NCBI GenBank assembly: GCA_963970005.1
Contig: CAXAMN010026450.1
Span: forward strand, 186,001-250,000
DNA: 64,000 nt
Direction: 5' to 3'
Source: Durusdinium trenchii
Taxonomy: Eukaryota; Sar; Dinophyceae; Suessiales; Symbiodiniaceae
The notes beneath the pieces are model-generated. The model ran no database searches and was not told the DNA's origin. It saw only the letters and a program-made list of their open reading frames with translations. The translations under genes were made by a program, and so were the position numbers. Every line of letters starts with the position of its first letter. The stretch's first letter is position 1. Positions 1-13,409 of this stretch are shown one piece after another.

Positions 1-37
1 AGATGCATAGCAGTTTACCAACTAATCAACTTGCCAG

Positions 38-242
38 ACCTGCGTGCGGAGGTCCAGGCCGCAATGCTCCTCTGCGCCTCCAAAACTTGCATCAATTGTC
101 CTCCGACTCTGTGTTCACCAATGCCTGCGTAGAAGGCCCTTGATGTTTTTCCCACACACGGCCAGCCTCACAGCTTTTCCCTTTGCAGCAGCCGCCCGCC
201 GCAACATACCAGGACACAACGCAAACCCTGCCAGCGTCAAAA
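38..242 (+). CDS. two candidate exons of an unidentified gene entering from the left
   Basis: Exon one follows an acceptor ending at 37 (ttgccag) and reads LRAEVQAAMLLCASKTC, a helical stretch. Its 3' end is not clear. Exon two is 189-242, exactly 18 codons, between a pyrimidine-rich acceptor (ccctttgcag) and a GT donor at 243, and reads QPPAATYQDTTQTLPASK in phase 0 at both ends. No family is recognised. A longer open frame runs on to 749, but its composition after 243 looks intronic. The call rests on splice-site placement and on the same short-exon style seen across the window. Confidence 0.35.
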
Positions 243-2582
243 GTTGATGTGGGAAGGGCAATCGCCCTCCAAAGTGTCAGGGCTGCATTCTCCAGCTGGC
301 TTGCTGTTGGCCTGATCTTCGGCGCAGATTTTGCCACTCTGGTTCTGTTGAATCGCATGACAAAGTTGTGCAACAGCTGGTTGCTGGATCTGAGAACCAA
401 GCCGCCTTTTTGTAGGGCTGCACGCGCATCTTGCGAAGTTACATGCGGAGTTTACGCCGTCAAACTCCATGGCCGCCATCTCAGCACAAGACCTCAGGCT
501 TCCCCCCTTGATGTTTTTGCAGCTCCCCATGCCCTCCTCTTATTTGGATGCAGCTGGATGCGCAGCATTGTCCTCGCAGCGTTGAAGCTCAACTTTGCTT
601 TGACCGGACCTGCTTTGTTCACCCGATGCAAGCTTCTTTTCTTGCAAAACCCGTGGTGGGCCCGTTGGCCCGTTGCCCGTTGGGGCCCAGTGGGGGCTTG
701 TCGGGCCCGTCAAATGTATGGCCCCAGCAGGGGCACTTCCCGGATGTAAAGGATGGACAACATAAAACAGTTACTTACTTCTCAACGTCGCGGTGTTTTG
801 CATTGTTTCCTGCTCGTTAGCAAGCCCACACTAGCGAGGTTGTAGTGGACAATGTCTGCATGTGCCCTCACAACACATCATGCAAAGTTGTTCTGGCCTT
901 CAGGCAGCCGGCATTTTCACAGCCGACCACAAGCTCGTAAGACCGCACAATATGTTTGATTGGCTCATATAACTGAAGTTTGCCCAGACTTTTGCAAAGT
1001 GGTTTCTCTTTGTCACTACGTCGCCAAGTGTCATTTGTTGAGGACAACAGCCTGGAGTTATTCAGAGGACTTGTTGGTTCGCTGGCAAAGCCACAAAACA
1101 TGCAAGAACTTTGGTCTGAGCATTGCAAAAATCAATAAATGAGGCTCAGGGCTGTGCTTTACACATTCATATCCTTTGTTGTTTGACAGTTAACAGTTAA
1201 CAACGGCGTTTGAGAGACATCTTCCCAGCGCACGACAACAACAAATGCCATCAAACAAGAGTCTGAAGGCGCCAAAGCCACAAACAGTTGCTAGTCCTTT
1301 GGTCGCTAAGGTTTTTGGAGCCTGGAATCACTGCACTGCATTCGCTTTTGGGACATTCCTTGGCGCCATGCCATGATCAGCCGAATCCTGGATCAGTGTC
1401 TTGGTCTTGAGGTTTATTCAAGCCGTGCAAGCAATGCATCACTCAGTCAATTTTCAAGCAAGTCAATACGCAGATGCAGGTGTGACGTGATCTTGCTTGC
1501 CACACGTGCCTTGGGATTGATTGGTTGCAAGAAGGTGCCGGGCCTTCAGGGATGGAACTCTCCGCCAAGAGGTGCAAGGTGAAACGTAGGAAATAGGGGA
1601 TAGCAATAGCACTGACTGTCCAGCCACCATCAATAGTGACTATTTTATGCTCTTTTGGCATCCAGTTTCAAGATCTTCAAGGACTAGTAAAGGATCAACA
1701 TGCCGATAGTCCTTATTGACCGTTACTGTATACACTGGATTTGACCACCAAACGAAAAAGAACTCTCGGGTTTGACCTTGGTCAACTCACGCAGCTGTGG
1801 CAACCAGGTACGGTATAGGGCCCTGACTGGATCAGCAGAAACGTGATCGACCAAAAATAAACCAATCAGGTCACTACAATCCCTTGTGATCAAGTATGAG
1901 TGCAGCATTACACATACTCTTCCCGAATGCTTGACACAGGGTTCTCCGTGAACTCTGGGGCCTGGGGGAGGAAGCGTGTTCGCGTAAGGGTGCTTTCATG
2001 TTTGCAACCGTTCGCAACCAATTTAATGTGATCGATAAGCCTTGGATGGCAGCATGAAGTTCCAGATTCGAGTGAAAGATTGCCGAAACGTAACATGTCC
2101 AAACGTGTAGCAGTGTAGTGTGGTGCAAATTTAATGCTAGACATGTCAAGGTGTGGCATAGTCATTTTTTGCGGCGGGTGCAATGCTTTGTGCGTGTGGG
2201 AGGTGCTGGGATGCAGTGTGCGTGGCGGGTGTGTCATTGTGCCATTGACTCGTTGAGGGGCTTGAATTGCAAAACGAGTGAGCTGCTTGCTCTGATGAGA
2301 CTTCCCACTTCACTTTTGGAGGAAGTCTTGTACGAAATGCTGGTTTTGCCACCCAGAATGTCCGTCAAGGGCATTTTTTGACGAGTGTCAAGTAAGTGCA
2401 GTAAGAGTGTCAAACCAGGTTTGACTGTTTGTGCGTGCATTCGGGTTCGCGGGCTTCATCTTGTTTTCACTCACGTTTTTCTTTAGGGAATGGACTTACT
2501 TTGTGCATCTCCACACCTTGCACCGACACCATCGAGGCACCATTGCATGGAGCTCTGAGCGTTTCGGGGGCCCTGGACCCAG

Positions 2583-2679
2583 CGCGCTGATGCTGAAAGC
2601 GCTGGTGCCTCCTGAGCTGCCACCGCGATTGTGCTGGGCTCGGAAGGAGCTGTTTGGGCGTAACGAGTACAGGATATTT
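2583..2679 (+). CDS. weak candidate exon
   Basis: An acceptor at 2581-2582 is followed by an open, GC-richer stretch reading ALMLKALVPPELPPRLCW and onward to a GT donor at 2680. There is no homology to anything I recognise and no neighbouring exon I could join in phase. It could equally be a chance open frame. Confidence 0.25.
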
Positions 2680-3485
2680 GTATAGTTGCTGGGGAAGCCT
2701 ATGGAACCTACCTGTCAGCTTCCGACGGTTCAGAAACTTGTTCTCAGATTTTCTTCCCATTTGGAGTGTTCATGTTGCAAGCCGTGCACACACCCATACA
2801 TGTCCAATTGCCAAACACATCTTTTCACTGTTTCCATCAACTAGTCGCGCACACCTGTGTGCAATAGACAGCCTGTTGTACTTGCAAAGGGACTAGACTA
2901 GAGTGATCGCCACCACATGTCGCTGACATGAGATGTACACACTCATATATATATATATATTATAGCTTCCATGTGTGTTCATGTCTGGAACTTCCTTCGG
3001 GTGCAAGCCAAAAATATATACCCTGCCCACACATGTACAGTACACATGCCAATCCCTGCTGGGCAATGCATACACAACGACCCACAGACTTTGAGGCTTT
3101 TGTCCGGTTGTTGATTCTGGCTGAGTCTTGGTCTTTTGATGTAATTTGGTTGCTCCAGGTCTAGGACCGGGCTTGGCTGTTGTCCTGCAGTTGTGTGTGC
3201 CTCCTTCCCTGCATTTTTGACTATAATGCCGAAATGCGTAGCAAAAGCATGGAGTTTCATTTTTTATGCCCAACCACCCCAGACAGGTGGCCGAGTGCCG
3301 CCTGGACCTTTTCTTTGGTTTCCTGTCGGAGTCGATGTCTCCGTTTCAAGTTCTGACCCTTGTCGGGCAGGTGTTCTTGTTGCTTTTGTTTGCCCCTCAT
3401 GTGGCTGGTGATTTTTTTTTTTCATGTGGCTTTGGCTCCAAAGTGTCACTGCTGGTTCGGAAGAGACTGAATACACGAGTTGAAT

Positions 3486-4200
3486 AAGATTAACTCGAAA
3501 GTTAATTCTTCAGCAACAGCCCCCATTCAATGCGCCAGCCTCAAAGGATCAACTTGGGAGTTGATTCTGCCAGCTGTGCCAGCAGCCCAAACCAAGAATT
3601 CTCTTCTGATTTAATTCTTTTCCCTCTCTCCCTCTCTCTCTCTGCCTGTCTGTCTTTCTATCCTTGTCTATCTTCCTACTAACTTGGAAGAAACTCTAGC
3701 TCTAGATGGTTTGTATGAGAAAGAGAGAAATTAGAAGATAGTTGGAGGATTGGTTGGAGGATTGATTGCCATGGCGGCAGCTGAGCGCCCACTTTGCGGG
3801 CTCCAGCAGCCACAACAGCCATTTTGAACCAATCACTAGCCAGCAGCAACGGAAAGTTGACTGCAGAAACCCATGAATGACCACGGGCAACTCCAAAGAA
3901 TTAACTTGGGATTTAATTCTTTTCCAAACCAACCTGTACACAAAATCTATTCCACCATGGTGCCCACAAAAGAATCAACTCAGGATTTAATTCTTTTTGA
4001 AGGGACCCAAATAGCAATAAAGTACCACATTGGGTAGGGGGCACATAAAAAGAATTAAATCCTGAGTTGATTCTTCTACAATAGGGATGGTACAAAGAAT
4101 TAACTTGGGAGTTAATACTTCTCAGGGGGTAGCTGATAGGTACCAAAAGATAAAGAATTAACCCAGGAGTTCAGAATATTCAACTCGGGTATTCACTCCT
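3486..4200. repeat. cluster of eight hairpin-forming ~26-bp imperfect palindromes
   Basis: Eight copies of a motif close to AAGAATTAACTTGGGA plus TTAATTCTT lie at about 3486-3510, 3545-3568, 3594-3620, 3895-3922, 3968-3998, 4047-4076, 4094-4120 and 4152-4200. Each copy is nearly self-complementary: arms of 8-10 bp (AAGAATTAA / TTAATTCTT) around a short CTTGGGA-type centre. Copies five and six are exact reverse complements of each other over 26 bases. Spacing is irregular, so this is not a simple tandem repeat. No coding sequence overlaps it. Confidence 0.85.
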
Positions 4201-4877
4201 TTTCCTGCTGGTTCAGTGTCAATGTTGATCATAAGAATTCATCTGAGAGGAGGCCACACCAGCCCATGTACCGCTGATTCACCAGTCTAGTGACTCTAGT
4301 GGAGGCCAGTCAAGAAAGCATAGGACACTCAGTGTGAGTATAGCATATTGTAGCTGCGCCTGCATCTGGGCAATGCTGCAGAACATGTCGGGGCCCACTG
4401 AGCTTGCACTTGCACCAGCAACAGGACCTGCAGCATATATATAATAGTATAAGAGGCGCATGCAAAAGCCAGTTTTGTTGTGGGTTGCATTGATGATCCT
4501 GCCCCGTGCACATAAAACTCGTTCCTTTTGTTATTGTCCTTCCTTGCTATGTTTCTTGCCACTTGCAGTCCCAATCCAGTTGTCCATTGAGACCAAGGCA
4601 CCATTGCAGCGAGGTGTGTTTGCAAGCTTTGCACCAGCACCTCCCCAAAGAGCAGTGGACTCTGACAGAGGCAAGAAGTTGAGATGCATTCTGTGTTTTG
4701 GTCTAAAATGTCCAAACCTTGTGGCGGCCGATTCATTACAACGTACAGCAGCCACCTTATAGAGTTCAGAATCTGCAGATATCCAGTCCCTCTTGCTCCG
4801 CGTCTAGTCCGCTGTGTTTCAACCGCGCAGCCGTTCATGTCAGCAAGCCATACAACATGTTTTGCCTGCCCGCGCAG

Positions 4878-5066
4878 CGAACGTGCAAACCTGCTCGCGC
4901 AGCGAACGTCAGACCTGTTGAAATCCGGCAGCCGAAGGGATCACCGCACCAGGCACCACCGCTGGCGCTTGCAAAGCCTCCAAGTGAGGCATCGGACTTG
5001 ACCGCTGCAGCAGCTGCTTCCGCAATGAGGCGGAAGCAACTGGGTCCAAACATCTCAACGCCATAG
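4878..5066 (+). CDS. possible terminal exon, Pro/Ala-rich tail
   Basis: An acceptor at 4876-4877 (cccgcgcag) opens a frame that stays open to a TAG at 5064-5066. It reads RTCKPARAANVRPVEIRQ, then a Pro/Ala-rich stretch, and ends in MRRKQLGPNISTP. Composition is GC-richer than its surroundings and looks like a disordered C-terminal tail. The opposite-strand frame here (4835-5323) is judged a shadow. No family assigned. Confidence 0.35.
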   Translation, partial: RTCKPARAANVRPVEIRQPKGSPHQAPPLALAKPPSEASDLTAAAAASAMRRKQLGPNISTP

Positions 5067-5842
5067 CTTTCCGGCCGTGTGTCAAGCACGATTTTAAGAG
5101 ACTTTATATAGATCAATTGATGCCACAGCGAGGTGATCTGTTTGAATTGTTGCAATAGGAGTGTTGACTGGTTTCCCATCCAAACACAGGTGTACAAGGT
5201 CGAGTGGTGGGGCATGTTAGACAGATCGCCAGGGGCAGTGTGCATGTCATGGCTGACGCCTTGCTGTCCATCGAGGGAGCTTTGATGGCGGAGGCCGGGG
5301 TCATGTTGTTTCCTTCTATTCATTCATGTACTTGTCATTTCACGGATGAAACCCTGTGATGTTCAATCGAAAGGCGCAAACATGGTGCACATGTTTTAAA
5401 CATTTTGTCAGGACTTGGCCTTGTGTAAGTAAGGCCATCAGAATGCATCCAACGTCGGAAGCCACTTGATTGCTTCCTGATTCCAGGAAGTGTTGGCCTT
5501 TTCCTCGTGGACTCCAGCGTCCAACAAGTTTCGCAAGATGCAGGCAGACAGCGGATTTGCCAGTGCCCCAAAGATTTTTCTTCACTTTCTCCACACTCCA
5601 GGTCCAAGTTTGAAACGAAAACGAATGGTATCAAGATGTCAGTGTGCCTCAAAAACACAAGACCCAATGACCTACCCGTGTGGTCTACTCTTCCTTCGTT
5701 CAATGGCTTTGGGGCACACCCTGGACTATAAATTACTGTAAACATACTTAAACATGTTTGTCCTTGCATGCAATGATGAAAGAAACACAAGGTCTGAAGG
5801 CCTCAAGGTCTAAAGAAGGAACATAAAAAGCAAGAAGCAGAC

Positions 5843-8583
5843 ATGCATTCAGCTCCGGAGATCAGGCAGCCCGTGACTCCAACGTCAGTGAGATGGCTTG
5901 ACGCCGAGGCCAGCCATGCCAGCTCTAAACTTCTAAAGCCCAATCAAGATCTTCAAGATTCAAGATCCACAAGAGTCTTTGTGCAGCAGGTTCGTCGTTG
6001 GCTGTTTTGGGACACCCTTGAAGCCCCTTAAAGGCGCGATAATACTGATTTCAGGGCGCGGGTGCGCTAAATCGGTTTCACAGACTGCGTCAAGCCTTTT
6101 CATAACGCTTGCTTCAAAGCGTGCGAGGTTGCCACAATGATGATTCTCAGTCATGGTGCAGACTACTCCGGCAATCAGTGAAGTCCGAAGCTGTGTGCTA
6201 GGCTGTCTCCTAGCTTGAAGTCGCATCAAAGCATGCGACTGGAGAGCTGTGAACGATTTGTGGTGAGGATGAGCTGCCAGAATTACACGAAAACGTACAA
6301 ACTACGAGATAAGCCAATCGAAGCCGTGTTTTGAGCCATTGTTGAAGAACTGCCCGTTTCTGGGGTGGTAGCTCATCTTTCCCATGAATATCATGAAGCA
6401 GCAATGAGAAAAGGATATTTGAGCTTGCCCCGGCAAACCCCACTCCTTGCGATCACAAGATGGTCTGCTCCCCAAAGTGGGATAGACGTCATGGAATTCA
6501 TGAGCATCCTGAGCAGGGTTGACTGGACCGTCATGAGCTTAGAGTGCTTGCATATTGAGGTCTTTAAGGACACGCAGCTGACCGAGTGACCCATACCCAG
6601 CCGGGGGACATGCGAACATCTCCAGTTAGATGGGAAGCTGAACCAAATTCAAGAATATATATATATATATATACTCATATATGATTGTCAAGTATCTCAG
6701 TACCCTTTGTTTCACTGACCCTCTCAGCCGAAGGCTGATCTATGAACAAACTGCCCAGACTCCCCCCCCCCACACTGATGTGGATGAGGGTACTGCATTC
6801 TGAGATGTGGAATGCACTTCTGCTCCGCCCCCTTTCAGGCACTTCGTCTCCGAACCCAAAACCTGGAGAAGCAGAATGAGGCTTTGCAAGGTCACCCATC
6901 TGCAGTGAAGACAACTCGAAGAATGCACGAGCTTAAACGAACGAAGCTTAAACGAACGAACTACTTCATCTAATACATTCAGCATTTGCCCATGAATTTG
7001 CCCATGGTTCCAGCAAAATGACGAAGGATGTCTAAAGACAATATTTTTAGGGCTTAGACAAGTCAACATCCAGGTGAGCTGAAACTACGCCTGTCTCAGG
7101 CCACGTGGGCAACGGTTTGCTGGAAAGGATTCAGAAGTCAGTAAGATGAGCTCCAATCATAGGGAAGGTGAGCACTTCATTTCACCTCTTTGTATGAAAG
7201 GGGCTAATCAGATTCGGGTATCATGCTATATAATTGGTATCAATTGGTTTTGTGGCGTTGGGGGTGTGCAGGACGTCGACAAGAACTTTGTGGTTCAGGC
7301 TGGAGACTACCACTAAGCATGGCATCAGCAGAGCAGGTTTCAAGGGTGAGAGTAGTTGAACCTTGCAGGAGGTTTTCACTTTCCAAAGTGCTTGCTTGGA
7401 TCAGCATGATTTTGGGGAATCTTTCGATCCCAGACGTTTCCGGGCCAATATCCTGGTGCTAACTGCTGCCAGTGTTCAGAAGAACCTAGCAACCAGGTGA
7501 ATCACCTGCTTGCAAAGCACGGGTTGCAAACAGGCAGTAGCCTAAGTGGCGATGACCAGTGTCTACTGTAGCTGACCGTGCAAGACCTATATAATTTCTT
7601 CCAAGCCAGGGAATATAGTGACCAATTAGTGTTATAGAGACCATTGGAGGCTTGGAGGCCATTGCTAGTAGGTTGGAGGCCATCGCTAGTAGGTCAAAGA
7701 GACAACCGATTCTTCTATTCAGTTGGAGAAAAAACCCTTTCGGACACAGCCACGTTCTTCGTATGAACGTGCATCTCTGAGGTGAGGTCGATGAGACCCT
7801 CGATCAGGCCGGGTGGGCTGAAGGGCTCGATCGACGCAACACCACAACCAAGCGTGGCATGGTCATGGAATCGGTTGGAGGTGCCAGATGATTTCGGGAA
7901 ACCTGTTCGGTAGACAATAGACAAGAGATTTATTTGTTCATGACATATTCTAGGGCCACTATTCTTATGTACTTGTATTATGGAAATGCACGCTTCTATG
8001 TTATTGAAAGTACCAGGGGCTGCACAGGCGTGTTGCCCTTTCGGCGCTTTAACTCTGTGCTTGTTTGGTGCTGTCATAGACGAAGGCAGGATATTTAAAG
8101 CCTCGAGTATAACTGATATTTCAATTTTCAAAGCAACATAGGGAACCGATGGGAACAGGGTTTCATTCACTTCCTTCCTCGCTTTCTTGAGGTCCTTTCA
8201 AAGCTCGCGGATGCTCTCCGAGCGAAGGATTGACGCAGAAGGTAGACTTCTTGACGCAAGCAATGGTTCAGAACTGTTGGTCTGAATAGGCGAAGGAGTG
8301 TCGTGACCAGGGTCTTGAGAAAGAGATGAAGAATGGAAGGTAAGTTCCTTCTTCAAAGGGGCCTGACATTCTTTTTCGTTTTATCGCTTTTCTAGACCCT
8401 ATCGGTGCAAAGCTGTCAGTCGCAATAGGGAGCGTACTTTGAGGTGAGTCTTGCAAAGCCCACACGAATTCCAGGAGCTATGGCCGCAGAGAACCTTGCC
8501 AAACTCATTCTACAAGTTTGCCGCCCAATCGCTGTTGTTCAGGGTTGTGCAAAACATCCCCTATGATGCTTGTTTTATCTTGT
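5843..8583 (+). CDS. unrecognised gene, seven phase-compatible exons
   Basis: Candidate exons are 5843-5887 (ATG start, MHSAPEIRQPVTPTS), 6839-6890 (ALRLRTQNLEKQNEALQ, coiled coil), 7100-7140 (HVGNGLLERIQKS, donor GTAAGATG), 7272-7298 (DVDKNFVVQ), 7369-7496 (EVFTFQSACLDQHDFGES onward, donor after ACCAG), 8396-8443 (PYRCKAVSRNRERTL, donor GTGAGTC) and 8543 to about 8583 (VVQNIPYDACFIL). Exon phases 0/0, 0/1, 1/0, 0/0, 0/2, 2/2, 2/- join without a stop. One donor is GC (after 7298). I could not follow the gene further right with confidence. No domain is recognised beyond the short coiled-coil segment. The start is chosen because it is the first ATG after an in-frame stop and shortly follows an AG that could take a trans-spliced leader. 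Confidence 0.5.
7641..7696. repeat. dispersed short repeat, TTGGAGGCCATCGCT family
   Basis: Three consecutive near-copies of a unit close to TTGGAGGCCATCGCTAGTAG. The same unit recurs three times at 44983-45057 with CTCTTAG after GCCATCG. Both copies lie outside any exon I could call. Confidence 0.7.
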
Positions 8584-10479
8584 GTTGAGTTGGGGGTGGC
8601 AATCTGGTGGAGGTCTAATCGAAGGGCCTCTTTCCTGTCCTCTATACAACGATTGTGCGCAACAGTCGCTGTTGTGTGCAAGGACACAAGAACTTGTTTG
8701 CTGTCCAATCAAGTCAAACTACCAGTCAAACTACTCAGTATTGCTGTGCCAGAGCATTCTTCTTCAGTCAAACTACCCAGTGTGGTACCCTATCAATCTG
8801 GATGTGGCCCCTGACGCTTTTGGGTCGGCTGTTCACTGATCGCGCTTCCGACTGTTGCAAAAGCATTGGACTGTTCAATTCTTGCTCTACATGTGTTGGG
8901 AGTCTAGGCCGAACGAACAGATGGGAAGTTCTCGCACCAGTCTTTATACCTCGACATATATATATATATTTATGTATGTATACGTACATATCCACGGTGA
9001 ATCTTAATGCCCAGGCCACTGAAGAGTGATCCCGTCGATTGTTTGCTTGCTGCTGAGTTGCTGAGGCCAGACATTTGTTTACATTTGATATTTTTTTGGT
9101 TTGTTCTTGCAGAAACGTTGTGAGTTTGATGGCTGCATGGTACAAGACCCAGTCGTACTGTTTGACCGAAGCTAGCCACACTCTCAATACCTCCCTACAG
9201 CTCATAGCCACAATGACGAATGGACATATATAGGTGATCTGACTATCGTATAGATCTATATATGAACTCCCAAAAATTAATCCAATCTTGACATCTGGCA
9301 CCAAGAAACTCCAAAGACATGTCCTTTTCCACCTATCACATCCTGCCTGCTGTCACAGACTGTCACCTGCCCCATATTGAACAGCGAAATCGCTGGGTCC
9401 AGGTCTGGTTTCCGTGATGCTGCAGAGCGAGGATGCTGAGACAACTGCACTACGGATCATGCTGTGACCGGCCGGTGTAGGTGGAACATGTCTCCCGAGG
9501 TGAAAACTGCGTGCGGCTACTGCTTTTTCTTTTTCGGTTAGGTTTCATATGGTTTCATGCTGCGGAGTTGGTGCTTTCTTTTAAACAATATTATTGATGA
9601 AACAGTTCTAGCATCAGGTCTTCCCCTTGCTGGAGCATGTACCACATGTTACTTCGAATCTCTTCTTTTCGCACCGCAAGTTATATCCATTCTGTCGATC
9701 ACAGAAGTTTCTTATATTTATAGAATTGAAGGCAGAGGACAGCGGCATGTAAGAACCCAGGCAAGTGCTGGAGCAAGATCGGCGAGATGTATTGACTGTG
9801 TCATGGTACTCGTTTGTTGGTGTCCATACTCATTGTTTTTCGTCCAGCTGTTTTTGTTTTTGTAACTACAGATGTTTTGTTAGTCACGAGGATGTGATAG
9901 CAGCTGTTTGGCCTTCCCGTTTCTTCACGTTCTTCCACATTGACACCTGCAGCCATGTTGAGGTTCAGCCGCATCGGACCTGGCCAATATCAACTTGGCG
10001 AAACTGGGCTTAGGCCAACTCTGAGTCGTCGACGCGCTGTTTGGACATTATAATGTCTTCTTGGGCTCCTTCAGTTCAAGTCAGAATGACAGTCACAATG
10101 CAGGCTTCGCTGCTACGTTGACTCTGGTTGCTTGCTGACCAAGCTGCTGTCTGGGGAGGCCATGCCATTTGGGTCGCAGCCACATCCTTGATCCATACTT
10201 GCCACATCAGCTGCCACATCTAAGAATAGCATTGTTGGATCGCACGTGGACCAGCTTGGGCCGGGCTCGCAAGCAAACTTGTGCTATCTTGTGCTTGTGC
10301 TTGTGGACGAGGCGGCGGTGAGGGTGTAGACTAGACAAAGGATGACACAACACTCTCTAACTGCGAAAATGGCTCCATCATTTAGCGTTTTCGAACATGC
10401 CGCTTGACAGCAGCCCGAACGAGTAGGCAGTACCACCAGAGTGGCCTACATGACTCGCCTAGTGACTGTAGGGTCTTAG

Positions 10480-10560
10480 AGCGAATGCAACTTGTGCACC
10501 TGTGGCAGGCTGAAGAGCAGCCACCTGCCATCGAGTGCGCAGAAACGGGACGGAGCTTCA
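10480..10560 (+). CDS. candidate exon, unassigned
   Basis: After an acceptor at 10478-10479 (gggtcttag) the frame reads RMQLVHLWQAEEQPPAIE and onward. It is amphipathic and GC-richer than its surroundings. The right boundary is unclear, and I could not join it in phase to the exon near 8543, because that join would create a stop. At least one unseen exon would be needed. Confidence 0.3.
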
Positions 10561-11042
10561 CTGGGGATGGTTTTCTGATGCATGCCCAATGAGAAAGGCT
10601 TTCCCAGCTTGCCTGGGATAGTTGGCATCCCTTCGGTCAAGATCGGTCAAGATGACCAGCGACTATATAAGTTTATACAACAGTTGTCTTGGTAAGTGTG
10701 TCTTCAAAAGCCACATATGAGTGCTGCGTTGCCATTGGTGAACCAGTCCTCCATTCACTCTGATCCATCTGCCGGCTCAAGTACCATTTTGCCAGGTTTG
10801 CAAAGTTCATCTCGAATCTTCGAGCAGGCAACCTGGGATTTCCTTGTTCAATCATATTCAAGCCTTGCATGGACTTGTGTGCACTCTACGGAATGTTTCC
10901 ATTTGGATCCATTTGGAGTTGTGAACTCTTAATGTTAGAATCTTCACCTATTGAAGAGAGTTGGGATCCAGTCCCATTCCACAGCCTCCATTGTAGAGCT
11001 TGAAAGTTGCCCCGAACATGCCTAGATTGGCCTAGATTCCAG

Positions 11043-11150
11043 CAGAGCAATAATGACGGATTCGGCACAGTGGATGCACGGGATGTGATTCACAAGTGTG
11101 GTTTTGTATTGTACACCAAGTGGCACCTTGCCCAGGAACCGAGGCGCACG
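11043..11150 (+). CDS. candidate exon, unassigned (36 codons)
   Basis: Acceptor ctagattccag ends at 11042. The open frame reads QSNNDGFGTVDARDVIHK and continues through KWHLAQEPRRT to a GT donor at 11151, phase 0 at both ends. An alternative donor at 11085 would give a 42-nt exon. It may belong to the same gene as the HEAT exons further right, but no join was established. Confidence 0.4.
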
Positions 11151-13409
11151 GTGGTCAAGCTGATAGAGTGCAAGCCTCAGAGTTTAAATACTATGGGAGA
11201 TGCCCTATCGCATACTTGATCAATTCATTGCCCGACTCTGGGCATAGCAAATTTCAATAAATTTCAATCTTACTATCCACAGGCCCAGTCTTGCTGAAGT
11301 GATGAACCAAGAAAGCAGTTTCGTGAAAGAACCGCCAACCATGAACATGGGCTTTGCTGACACTGAGGACATGGCTGCAAAGTGATCAGCTTACAGAACG
11401 TAGGGTGCAAAAGAGGAGCGTGTGCTTTCAGCTAGCTTGTAGCATGTATTTCTGGTGGATGAATCAACTCAGTAGAGTGGGCTAAACTTCAAACTACCTG
11501 TACTAGCTTTATATGTGTGCCACAGAATTAGAGAAGAATGAAGCCACGACCATGTTCAACACCCAAAGAGTGGCATCATAGCCCATGATGGCTCATGAGA
11601 GCCTCAAGATTGCTTGAAAGAAAGACTCCTTCTCAAGTATCAGCACAGACAGATTGTCCATTATCATCCATTATCCCATACTATGATCCATTATGCATTT
11701 TTAAAACGAGATGTTCGACTATTCTCAATTCCAGTTTAAACAACCTGGCAAGGTTTGCAGTTTATGTTTAATTGCCAGGCTCCATCACTTGGCTGACGAC
11801 TCATAGAAAAACCAGTTCCATTGAACTTGATTCCAATAACCAGTTCCAGTGCACCTTCTGAGATGTCCTAGAAAGCCGTTGAACATGAACAACAAGACAT
11901 TGTAATTTTGAGAGATTTTGGTGACAAGAACGCCTAGCAAGAAGCCGATTATTGTAGTATACTTCATTGTTGAGTTTCCTATAGCGAATTCAACGTCTTT
12001 GGAACATCCTTGTGTTCGCTCAAAGACCGGCAGCTTGATTTTAAAATGCCTTGGCCTGCGTGATGCATCTCGCCTGCCGTCCCGAAACTGCGGGTGCCTT
12101 CCTAGTCGCGTGTTTAAGCGCCAGCATCTTGGCAGAGAGTCGTGTCCAATCTGGGCTGTCCAGTCTTGCAAATGTCGACAAAAGCCATTTGAGCTTCTTG
12201 TTGGGAATGGGAATGGCTTTGATTTTCTTGACAGGTCCGTCGGGCCAGTGATATCTCGTGTCATTGTAGAAGAAGATGCATGGAAGTGTTTCTTTTTTTT
12301 GTTGACACAGTTTTGCCAAGTCTTTGAGCATGTCTAAATCTCTATATACAATCAGTATCATCCGCATGTTTTTCTTGCTGACTATATTCAAGCGCCTAAA
12401 GCGTCGGGATCTTCAGCTTGATACCAGTGCAATTCAGAGTGGACGCATACACAAATGTATCAGAATGTATCAAGATAGTTATTGAGATATATCAAGGTAT
12501 AAGAAATCCATGTATCCACAGTAACATATCATACCCTTTGAGAGTGCCTTCGGGAGGTTTTCCAGCGGCCAGGTGAACTTCGGCATCTCCTCAGCATGTG
12601 CCGCGATGCTTGCAGACTGAGCCCCATGGCCGCTCCACTGCTGACGCGAGCCAAGTGAGCACATGGCCTGGCTGGTGCCAAGAAGATGATCCAGGAGGAT
12701 CTGCGGAGGGGCACATGGCCAGAACCAAAGAAGCCGCTTGGATGGATGTTTTAAACCAGAACCATTGAAGCGCATGAGTTCTATATATATACAACCCTTT
12801 AATGAAAAAACAGAAGCATTCTAAACCTTTGGTGGACTGCACTGGCAACAACAGGCAAAGATGTGATTTTCGAGAAAGAAGGGGAAAGGAAAGAGGAACG
12901 CAAAATGGAAGATATGGAAGGAATAACACCTTACATGGGAATGCTCAAAATTGCTGCTTGTGGTTATATAAAACATTGAAACAAACATATATATCTTATA
13001 TATAAATCGGATTTGGTTTGGATTGTAAAATCATTCACATATTTAAATCCCATGTTTGGTCCGGGGCACAGCAATTCGTGACGGCGCGTCACTAGCTTTG
13101 CCCGCCTGCTGTTTCCTGCGGACGGTGCGGACTGCTTGAGTCGAACATGTCCTAGTCATCAGTGCTTGCACAGGCAAAGATGCCTGATGGAGATGCTGGC
13201 AACCTGCCATTGTGCTAGAAAGTTTTTGTCTTTCACCAGCTCAGTGTCTTGAGCAGAACACTCTGGTGTTCAGCTTCACTGATCTAGCAATCAGGCAAGG
13301 CTGGATGGGCTGGGTGCTCAATGCAAGATCGAAGAGGGCACACGGCGCAAGTGTATCCTTTCAGAACGACAGGCCAATTGCGTCGAGCAAGCTGACCTGG
13401 ATGCAGCAG

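Noticed and set aside
183-749. 188-residue plus-strand frame
   Set aside because: Only 189-242 has exon-like boundaries. The rest looks like intron read-through with hydrophobic chance sequence.
12041-12391. Minus-strand frame with a protein-like stretch (FFYNDTRYHWPDGPVKK)
   Set aside because: Composition looks partly coding, but no flanking exon or family was found, and it would be the only minus-strand gene. Too weak to list.
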